Below, in pieces: positions 1-4,608 of a stretch of DNA of 7,365 bases (positions are counted from its first letter, which is position 1; each line of letters starts with the position of its first letter). A program made the translations under genes and the position numbers. The notes under the pieces are model-generated. The model ran no database searches. It had not been told where the DNA came from and saw only the letters and a program-made list of their open reading frames with translations. This DNA comes from JAHCHG01 sp038251885 (GTDB taxonomy: Bacteria > Acidobacteriota > Blastocatellia > Pyrinomonadales > Pyrinomonadaceae): NCBI GenBank assembly GCA_038251885.1, contig JBBSAX010000244.1:1-7365 (forward strand). The letters run 5' to 3'.

Positions 1-105
1 TATTTCGTCAGCACAGTCGGCGCACACGGAACAGAAAAAATGATCAAGAGTTATGTAAAACAACAAGGTAAGCCGGAAGACGACAGACAACTCCGGCTCT
101 TTTAA
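1..105 (+). CDS. tnpA: IS200/IS605-family transposase TnpA, C-terminal fragment (cut by window edge)
   Basis: The first 34 codons of the window are open in frame 1 and end at TAA 103-105. The peptide starts YFVSTVG, contains SYVKQQ and ends DRQLRLF. This matches the C-terminal part of Y1 HUH transposases of the IS200/IS605 type, where a strand ending YFV-TVG precedes the helix carrying the nucleophile. In that family the catalytic tyrosine is followed four residues later by a glutamine that helps bind the metal. Here Tyr18 and Gln22 of the fragment fit that spacing. The protein would cut and rejoin single-stranded transposon ends. The HUH motif and the start lie left of the window, so whether the gene is intact cannot be judged. 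A bulged hairpin begins one base after the stop, as expected at the right end of such an element. The family call rests on a short C-terminus and is moderately secure. Confidence 0.7.
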   Translation, partial: YFVSTVGAHGTEKMIKSYVKQQGKPEDDRQLRLF

Positions 106-130
106 TACCCCGTCAGCTTGCTGCGGGGTA
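106..130 (+). repeat. Bulged hairpin after tnpA, probable IS200/IS605 right-end structure
   Basis: The arms TACCCCG (106-112) and CGGGGTA (124-130) pair perfectly. Inside them CAG (114-116) pairs with CTG (121-123), leaving a CTTG loop and a single unpaired T at 113. IS200/IS605 transposases recognise subterminal hairpins that often carry an unpaired T in the stem, so this position and shape fit the right end of the upstream element. It could also act as a terminator for tnpA, since GTTTATT follows, but there is no clean U-run. The cleavage site and exact element end cannot be set without an empty-site comparison. Confidence 0.6.
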
Positions 131-179
131 GTTTATTAACGCTAAAACTCTGCGTTGGATATTTCTTTTTCTCAAATAC

Positions 180-208
180 TTGCGCGAAATCCGGCGACGG
201 CTTAATCT
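180..208 (+). promoter_or_regulatory. Weak candidate promoter of the toxin-antitoxin operon
   Basis: TTGCGC (180-185) and TAATCT (203-208) are separated by 17 nt, a good sigma70 spacing, but each box matches the consensus only partly. If used, transcription would begin within a few bases of the antitoxin ATG at 218. That would give a nearly leaderless mRNA, which agrees with the absence of a purine-rich Shine-Dalgarno sequence before that ATG. No clear operator palindrome is seen. Confidence 0.2.
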
Positions 209-217
209 ATTAGTGTT

Positions 218-436
218 ATGAACACACAACTTTCTGAAATTTTACAGCTATCGGTTGCCGAACGGATTCAGCTTGTCGAGGACATTTGGGACAGCATTGC
301 GACTGTTCCAGAAGCTGTTTCATTGACTGAAGAACAAAAAGTGGAACTTGACCGACGATTAGAAGCATATCAAGCCAATCCGAGCGAGGGCATTTCGTGG
401 AACGATCTGAAGACAAAATTGCGAAAACGGGCGTAA
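218..436 (+). CDS. Antitoxin, addiction module component family (PF09720/TIGR02574-like)
   Basis: This 72-residue acidic protein neutralises the toxin encoded immediately downstream. The N-terminal pattern LSVAERIQLVEDIWDSIA and the C-terminal pattern LDRRLEAYQANPSEGISW are characteristic of the small 'putative addiction module component' antitoxins, which are normally 65-80 residues long. In this family the first helix pair gives dimer contacts and the C-terminal part wraps the RelE/ParE-type toxin. The start is ATG 218. No Shine-Dalgarno is visible, so initiation may be leaderless or weak. The last 40 nt overlap the toxin reading frame, which suggests translational coupling and a fixed antitoxin-first order. 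The gene lies about 90 bp after a transposon end, consistent with an accessory location. The family call is confident; actual toxin neutralisation is inferred from family and context. Confidence 0.88.
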   Translation: MNTQLSEILQLSVAERIQLVEDIWDSIATVPEAVSLTEEQKVELDRRLEAYQANPSEGISWNDLKTKLRKRA

Positions 437-732
437 CACGGGAAATTATTGTTCGCCCCGAAGCAGAAGCCGAAGTAAAAAAAGCGTTTGAATGGTACGA
501 TGAACAAAGCGAAGGTTTGGGACTTGAGTTTTTGCGGGCGATTGATGCTTGTCTGTCCGGCGTAATGCGTAATCCGTTTGCATATCAAATTGCCAAAGTT
601 CCAAACGTCAGACGCGCTCTTGTCAGACGTTTTCCGTATGCTTTGTTTTACTTGGTTGACGACGACGCAATTGTGGTTATCGCAGTTTTCAATATCAAAC
701 GCCAACCGATTGATTGGTCAGCGCGGGTGTAA
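397..732 (+). CDS. RelE/ParE-superfamily toxin
   Basis: This protein of up to 111 residues is the toxin partner of the overlapping antitoxin. The pattern REIIVRPEAEAEVKKAFEWYDEQ, then GLGLEFLRAIDACLSGVMRNP and a C-terminal strand region ending VVIAVFNIKRQPIDW, matches the compact ParE/RelE fold: strand, two helices, then a sheet with a basic tail. RelE members cleave mRNA on the ribosome and ParE members poison gyrase. The sequence alone does not say which applies here. The reading frame opens at GTG 397, inside the antitoxin gene, and no ATG occurs before mid-protein. GTG is therefore the most likely start, giving about 12 extra residues before the usual family N-terminus (VTREIIV). Translation probably depends on ribosomes finishing the antitoxin. 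Only about 44 bp separate its stop from the convergent decarboxylase gene, and no terminator hairpin is visible there. Confidence 0.88.
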   Translation: MERSEDKIAKTGVTREIIVRPEAEAEVKKAFEWYDEQSEGLGLEFLRAIDACLSGVMRNPFAYQIAKVPNVRRALVRRFPYALFYLVDDDAIVVIAVFNIKRQPIDWSARV

Positions 733-776
733 CATAAATCAGTTAAATTTTAGCTTTTACGGCGATAGTTCCATCT

Positions 777-2237
777 CTAAAAAACATCATTAATCAATAA
801 ATCTTCATAAGAATCGCGCTTTCTGACCAATTCAACATCGCCGTTTTCTCTAATCAATACAACCGCCGGAAGTTGGCGACCGTTGTATTGGAACATTTGC
901 GCGATTGAATATGCGCCGCAGTTTAATAATGCTAAAATTTCGCCGACCTCAACATTTTCGGGGAGATTCCGATAATCGGGAAGTCTGCCTTCGCCTTCAA
1001 TGTCGAAATAAACGTCGCCGCCGTCGCATAAAGGTCCGGCGAGTTTGTATTTTGTGGCGTGTTCTTCATCAGATCTTTCGGCAGAAATTAGTTGGTAATA
1101 CCATTTATAAGTTTCCATCGAAAGCAGAATATTGAAACCCGCGTCAGTCAAAAGCCACGAATCATTTTTGATTTTAGATTTTGGATTTTGGATTTCTTCT
1201 GCTAACTGCTGACTGCTAACTGCTAACTGTTTTATCGGTCTTTCTTTTTTGTTTCTAACAGTTGTCAGACAAATTCCCGCGTCGGCGATGACGCTTCTGC
1301 CGGGTTCGAGCAGGAGTTCGATGTTGTCGAGAAGATGCGAAGCGTCGGCTTTTTCGGCGGCTTCCTTCATTGTTTGCCACGCGTCGCGCAAAACTTCGGC
1401 AGGTTCGAGAGTTGCGGAAAAAAGTTCGCGCTGCGCTTCGTGAAAATCTTCGTTTTGTGCCGAATCGCGCAGATAATTTACGGGAAAACCGCCGCCTAAA
1501 TTAAGGTGCGAAAGCATGTGTCCGGTTTCCTTGTGAATTTGCCAGAGATTTTCAAAAAGAGTTTTTAACGCTTCCGAATAAGGCTCTGAACGCGGATTTT
1601 GCGAGCCGATGTGCAGATGAATTCCGCAAAGATTTAGAAATTCATTGTCGGGTTTCCAACGCCGAAAAGCTAAAAGTGCTTCGTCCGGCATCATTCCGAA
1701 TTTTGAAGTTAAAAGCGCGGTCTGTAAGCCGGAAAGCGTGTCGCTTTCGATTTCGGGAACAAGGCGAAGCGAAACATTGGCGCGTTTACCCAATTTTCGC
1801 GCGACTTTTTCGGTCAATTCAATTTCAAATATTGAATCCGCCTGAATCGCGTAAATTCCTGCGTTTATAGCTTCTTCGAGTTCTTGCTCGGTTTTGCTTG
1901 TGCCGTTGAAAATAATCTGTTCGGGCGCGAAACCGATCTTCAAAGACTTAAAAAGCTCGCCGCCAGAATTTACTTCCAAATCCGCGCCTGCGTCTTTCAC
2001 AGTTCGCAAAATCGCCATATTTGAATTGGCTTTCGCGGCGTAGCAAACCTTTAATTTGCAATCAATTTCATTTTCAGCGCGTTTTAATCGGGCGATGTTT
2101 TGTTTAATGCGTGATTCGCTGAAAACAAAAAGCGGCGTGTCAAATTTTTGCGCTAGTTCAATAGTTGAAACGCCGCTGATATAAAGTTGTCTATTTTTTA
2201 ATTCGAGAAAATTTTCGATTGTCCAAGCTGGATTCAT
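777..2237 (-). CDS. lysA: Diaminopimelate decarboxylase-family PLP enzyme (fold type III) with repeat-encoded insert
   Basis: The 486-residue product, started at ATG 2237, belongs to the alanine-racemase-fold PLP decarboxylases. The family's usual reaction is meso-diaminopimelate to lysine plus CO2 in the cytoplasm. Visible motifs are the PLP lysine in CYAAKANSN (Lys69), HIGSQ (209-213), a GGG phosphate loop (248-250), EPGRS (311-315), a Cys motif AGPLCDGGD (Cys404) and GAYSIAQMF (441-443 onward). The frame is open 16 codons further up to a TTG at 2285, but that part overlaps a candidate promoter, so ATG 2237 is preferred. The enzyme is longer than typical LysA (about 415-450 residues). Residues about 337-358 (QLAVSSQQLA...NPKSKIKN) are encoded by two heptanucleotide repeats and look like an acquired insert. 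The motifs CDGGD and DAGFNILLSMETYKWYY differ from textbook LysA (CESxD, DAGMN), so a related amino-acid decarboxylase is possible. It is divergent from a LysR regulator. Confidence 0.8.
   Translation of the reverse strand: MNPAWTIENFLELKNRQLYISGVSTIELAQKFDTPLFVFSESRIKQNIARLKRAENEIDCKLKVCYAAKANSNMAILRTVKDAGADLEVNSGGELFKSLKIGFAPEQIIFNGTSKTEQELEEAINAGIYAIQADSIFEIELTEKVARKLGKRANVSLRLVPEIESDTLSGLQTALLTSKFGMMPDEALLAFRRWKPDNEFLNLCGIHLHIGSQNPRSEPYSEALKTLFENLWQIHKETGHMLSHLNLGGGFPVNYLRDSAQNEDFHEAQRELFSATLEPAEVLRDAWQTMKEAAEKADASHLLDNIELLLEPGRSVIADAGICLTTVRNKKERPIKQLAVSSQQLAEEIQNPKSKIKNDSWLLTDAGFNILLSMETYKWYYQLISAERSDEEHATKYKLAGPLCDGGDVYFDIEGEGRLPDYRNLPENVEVGEILALLNCGAYSIAQMFQYNGRQLPAVVLIRENGDVELVRKRDSYEDLLINDVF
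1166..1193. repeat. Heptanucleotide tandem repeat, TTTDGAT x4, inside the decarboxylase gene
   Basis: Four consecutive 7-mers are present: TTTTGAT, TTTAGAT, TTTGGAT, TTTGGAT. Read on the minus strand they encode the NPKSKIKN part of the enzyme. The low-complexity peptide and strict 7-nt period mark this as a short tandemly repeated repetitive (STRR-like) sequence rather than conserved coding sequence. Confidence 0.85.
1201..1228. repeat. Heptanucleotide tandem repeat, GCTRACT x4, inside the decarboxylase gene
   Basis: Four consecutive 7-mers are present: GCTAACT, GCTGACT, GCTAACT, GCTAACT. On the minus strand they encode QLAVSSQQLA. The array lies seven bases from a second heptamer array of different sequence. 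Together the two form an in-frame insert of about 22 residues. Confidence 0.87.
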
Positions 2238-2258
2238 TAAATTATTAAACCTAAAAAT

Positions 2259-2285
2259 CTTATAAAAAACAATTTGGAAATTCAA
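2259..2285 (-). promoter_or_regulatory. Candidate promoter of the decarboxylase gene
   Basis: On the minus strand TTGAAT (2285-2280) and TATAAG (2264-2259) resemble -35 and -10 boxes with a 15-nt spacer, slightly short of ideal. They lie about 20 bases upstream of ATG 2237, with an AGG about 12 nt before that ATG as a weak ribosome-binding signal. This placement argues against the longer TTG-initiated form of the protein. Confidence 0.3.
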
Positions 2286-2288
2286 AAA

Positions 2289-2395
2289 CGGAACGCGAAC
2301 TTCAGTTCGCCAAACTTAATTTATTATTAGCGGAATTTAGTCTGATTTGATGGGATATTCTCAAATATTACCGGCGAACTGAAGTTCGCGTTCCG
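2289..2395. repeat. 107-bp element with perfect 23-bp terminal inverted repeats (MITE/REP-like)
   Basis: Positions 2289-2311 are the exact reverse complement of 2373-2395 (23 of 23 bases), separated by 61 nt of AT-rich sequence. Each arm also holds its own smaller palindrome, GCGAACT-TC-AGTTCGC. The element can therefore form one long cruciform or two short hairpins. The GC-rich arms stand out from the AT-rich spacer around them. Such nested palindromes are typical of dispersed REP/BIME or miniature mobile elements. They could equally act as a bidirectional transcription insulator between the divergent genes. No transposase gene and no clear target duplication are seen. Confidence 0.8.
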
Positions 2396-2429
2396 ATAAT
2401 AAAAACTTGCAAACCCATTAAAAATTCTT

Positions 2430-2543
2430 ATGGACGAAAAGAAAATATTGCTGTATATTCAAACCATAATCAATTTAAAAGCAAGAAAAGTATATGTAGC
2501 TATAAGAATAGCTGATGAAGTTGGATTTAAAAATTTGAAATAA
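2430..2543 (+). CDS. Doubtful 37-residue ORF upstream of the LysR gene
   Basis: An ATG at 2430 opens 37 codons ending at TAA 2541-2543, 18 bp before the LysR start. The peptide begins MDEKKILLYIQTI and ends RIADEVGFKNLK. I do not recognise it as a known small protein. The end (ARKVYVAIRIADEVGFKN) faintly recalls the second helix-turn-helix of AraC-type regulators (IAxxVGFxxxxYF), so it might be the remnant of a broken gene. It could also be a leader ORF for the LysR gene, or chance in AT-rich DNA. No good ribosome-binding site precedes it. Confidence 0.25.
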   Translation: MDEKKILLYIQTIINLKARKVYVAIRIADEVGFKNLK

Positions 2544-2561
2544 ATTCAGAGTAATTACCGT

Positions 2562-3500
2562 ATGAAAATGGAAATCAGACAATTAAAAGCATTTATCGCA
2601 ATTGCGGAAACAAAGACATTTACGGCAGGTGCGCGTGAAATCAGCATCACGCAGGCGGCGATTTCGATGCAGATTCAGCAGCTTGAAAAGGAAATCGGGT
2701 TGCAGCTTTTTACAAGGACTTCGCGGCGCGTGATTATCACGGAAGCGGGCGAGTCTTTGCTCCGGCGAGCGCGGAAAATTCTGCGCGAACACGACACGGC
2801 ACTTGCCGAAATTGCCGAAATTGCCGGTGCGGAATACGGCAGATTGCGCGTCGGTTCGGCTTCGGCAATGTTTGCGACGGCGCAATTACCGAAGATTCTC
2901 GAACGATTAAAGGAGAAGTTTCCGAGCGGACAAATCACGGTTTCGTCCGGCACAAGTCAGGTTTTGGTCGAGAAAATTATGCACAATGACATTGATGTCG
3001 CATTTGTTTCTCTGCCGGTTGATAATGCGAATATTTTTACCGAAACGCTCTTTAGCGACGAAATGGTTGCCATCGCGTATCCGTCGCATTCGCTTGCCAA
3101 AAAGAAAACAATAAGTGCGACAATTCTAGCCAAAGAGGATTTGATCTTAGGCGAACAAGGCGGAAATGCCCGTCGGATGATTGATGAATTTTTTGACGAC
3201 GCGCATGTTCGCCCGAATGTCGTGATGGAACTTTCGCGTCAGGAAGCGATCAACAAAATGGTCGAAAACAAAATGGGAGTCGGCATTTCCGGGACAAAAT
3301 ACGTTGCCGATGACATTACTGCGGGAAGATTGACTTCTTGGAAATTAGAAGGCGCGAACATCAAATGGGATTTAGGTTTAGCACGTTTGCGCGGCGGATA
3401 TTATTCGCCGATTACCAAAGAGTTTGTCGAACTCTGCAAGGAGAGTTTTGCCGACCGCGAAAATGTTGTCAAAACTCAAAGCAAGGCGAAAGGCAAGTAA
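2562..3500 (+). CDS. LysR-family transcriptional regulator
   Basis: The 312-residue product is a full-length LysR-type regulator (usual length about 300). Residues 4-62 form the winged helix-turn-helix DNA-binding domain, with the typical pattern ITQAAISMQIQQLEKEIG and LFTRTSRRVIITEAGE. A linker helix follows. From about residue 94 (GRLRVGSASA) to 300 there is the two-lobed periplasmic-binding-protein-like effector domain. These proteins usually bind as tetramers and respond to a small metabolite. ATG 2562 is used here; ATG 2568 (MEIRQLKAF) is equally plausible and closer to the family norm. The gene is divergent from a LysA-family decarboxylase, the arrangement known for E. coli lysR-lysA, so control of that gene by diaminopimelate or lysine is a reasonable inference but not shown. 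Its 3' end converges on the permease gene with a 30-bp gap. The final residues (QSKAKGK) are a basic tail. Confidence 0.93.
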   Translation: MKMEIRQLKAFIAIAETKTFTAGAREISITQAAISMQIQQLEKEIGLQLFTRTSRRVIITEAGESLLRRARKILREHDTALAEIAEIAGAEYGRLRVGSASAMFATAQLPKILERLKEKFPSGQITVSSGTSQVLVEKIMHNDIDVAFVSLPVDNANIFTETLFSDEMVAIAYPSHSLAKKKTISATILAKEDLILGEQGGNARRMIDEFFDDAHVRPNVVMELSRQEAINKMVENKMGVGISGTKYVADDITAGRLTSWKLEGANIKWDLGLARLRGGYYSPITKEFVELCKESFADRENVVKTQSKAKGK

Positions 3501-3505
3501 ATGGG

Positions 3506-3526
3506 AATTATGAATGATGAGTTATT
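3506..3526. repeat. Degenerate heptamer repeat in the LysR/permease gap
   Basis: AATTATG, AATGATG and AGTTATT follow one another in the 30-bp convergent gap. The period is seven but the units differ at one to three positions. It resembles a decayed member of the same class of heptanucleotide repeats found inside the decarboxylase gene. At this length chance is possible. Confidence 0.3.
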
Positions 3527-3530
3527 AAAT

Positions 3531-4454
3531 TCAAGTAAGATGTGCTTCCGCGATATTTAATTTCCGTTTTCGCGTAACCAGAAAAACTCCCGTAAATATC
3601 AAAAGCATTGCGCCTATAATTTGATTTTTCCATGGTTCGCCCAATACCATAATTGCCAGAAAAGTTCCGATCAAGGGCTGTAAATAAACATAAACCGCAA
3701 CAATCGAAGGTTCGACGCGAGCCAACGCCCACGCATTAAAAAAGTAAGCCAGAATTGTCGAAAAGATCACGACTCCGCCAAGCGCAAGCCACGAGAGTGA
3801 ACTGACATTATTTAATTCGACCGAGCTTAGCGAGAATAATCCAATCGGAACATTTATCAAACTTCCGAAAATAAAAACCCACGCAATTGATTTCAATGCG
3901 CCGTAATGACTGATTAATTTTTTGGAAATCGCAATGTAGATCGCATACGAAAAACTATTGAGAATAATTAAAATATCGCCCTGCGTCGTCGTCGAAGAAA
4001 AACTTGCCTTACGCGGATCAATCAAATAGATCACGCCGAGCGCGGCGATAAAAATTCCCAAAATCTTGCGCCAGCTCAAAACATCATTCCCGACAATCGC
4101 ACTGACAATTATTGCGAAAACCGGAATCAAAACCGCAAGAAGGGAAGTATTCGTCGCCGTTGTCATCGAAAGCCCCGTGAAAAAAAGCAGTTGATTAACA
4201 GTAATTCCGAATAGCGCGAAAAAGGCGAAATAAAGATAATGAATTTTTTTATCAAGATGAAGATTTCCGCGAAATCTCTGTAAAACATAAAATGCCAATG
4301 CACCGCCGCCGACTCTGAACCCGACAATCGCCATCGGCGGAAATCCCAAAAGCGCAATTTTCCCCATAATTGCTGAAGCACCAAACAATATCTGAACGGC
4401 GATCAACGCAATATGCGGCGCGTAATTTTTTTCGGAATCAATAATTTCTTCCAT
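3531..4454 (-). CDS. EamA/DMT-superfamily permease
   Basis: The 307-residue product is an inner-membrane transporter of the drug/metabolite type, with two EamA repeats and about ten membrane helices. Clear hydrophobic segments occur near residues 13-31, 38-57, 70-90, 97-117, 122-141, 155-172, 182-202, 214-236, 243-265 and 270-289. Each half carries the usual repeat ending: TATNTSLLAVLIPVFAII in the first and VEPSIVAVYVYLQPLIGTFL followed by LGE in the second. Such proteins commonly export amino acids or related metabolites; the substrate here is unknown. The frame opens at GTG 4457, but the adjacent ATG 4454 is taken as the start. No strong Shine-Dalgarno is seen. The gene converges on the LysR gene and is divergent from the NTPase gene. 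Export of lysine or a related compound would suit the neighbouring decarboxylase and regulator, but that is only inference from position. Confidence 0.92.
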   Translation of the reverse strand: MEEIIDSEKNYAPHIALIAVQILFGASAIMGKIALLGFPPMAIVGFRVGGGALAFYVLQRFRGNLHLDKKIHYLYFAFFALFGITVNQLLFFTGLSMTTATNTSLLAVLIPVFAIIVSAIVGNDVLSWRKILGIFIAALGVIYLIDPRKASFSSTTTQGDILIILNSFSYAIYIAISKKLISHYGALKSIAWVFIFGSLINVPIGLFSLSSVELNNVSSLSWLALGGVVIFSTILAYFFNAWALARVEPSIVAVYVYLQPLIGTFLAIMVLGEPWKNQIIGAMLLIFTGVFLVTRKRKLNIAEAHLT

Positions 4455-4471
4455 CACAAAAACAAAATTTT

Positions 4472-4501
4472 ATGCTACCAAATCCTGCTTTGAAATGTCA
4501 G
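4472..4501 (-). promoter_or_regulatory. Candidate sigma70-type promoter of the permease gene
   Basis: On the minus strand CTGACA (4501-4496; five of six consensus bases) and TAGCAT (4477-4472; four of six) are separated by 18 nt. They sit just upstream of ATG 4454, predicting a very short leader. This is the best-looking promoter in the window, though it is untested. Confidence 0.45.
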
Positions 4502-4537
4502 TAGCCGGTTGTTTTTATTTCACACTAAAAGAAAAAG

Positions 4538-4552
4538 TTAGAAAAATTCTAA
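4538..4552. promoter_or_regulatory. T-N11-A dyad between divergent permease and NTPase genes
   Basis: TTAGAA-AAA-TTCTAA is a perfect 6-bp dyad around three A residues. It contains the T-N11-A spacing typical of LysR-type operators. It lies in the 154-bp gap between the permease and the NTPase gene. A TATATT at 4563-4568 could be a weak -10 box for the NTPase gene, with the dyad overlapping the -35 position (19-nt spacer). In AT-rich DNA a dyad of this size can arise by chance. Confidence 0.3.
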
Positions 4553-4608
4553 TGTTTTAATGTATATTGGAACAACGCTTTACAAAAATAATTTGGATTG
4601 AAAAGAAA

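Larger units (their letters stand above)
2238..2561. other. Intergenic spacer between divergent decarboxylase and LysR genes
   Basis: This 324-bp AT-rich gap separates two divergent genes. From left to right it contains a weak minus-strand promoter (2259-2285), a 107-bp element with inverted ends (2289-2395) and a small ORF (2430-2543). Ribosome-binding signals before the LysR gene are poor; only CAGAG lies upstream of ATG 2562. No convincing LysR operator or tRNA-like structure is seen. Confidence 0.6.

Noticed and set aside
733..776. Terminator between the convergent toxin and decarboxylase genes
   Set aside because: No stem of useful length followed by a T-run was found on either strand.
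1166..1228. Short CRISPR-like array
   Set aside because: The units are 7 nt in direct tandem with no spacers, so this is a heptanucleotide repeat.
2238..2285. N-terminal extension of the decarboxylase to position 2285
   Set aside because: It would start at TTG, adds 16 hydrophobic/basic residues not expected in the family, and overlaps a candidate promoter. ATG 2237 precedes the normal family N-terminus.
2448..2462. TTG-N9-CAA (T-N11-A) as a LysR operator
   Set aside because: Only three base pairs of dyad match, and such spacing is frequent in AT-rich DNA.
3508..3732. 74-codon minus-strand frame overlapping the permease 3' end
   Set aside because: It overlaps the well-supported permease frame and shows no protein-family features.
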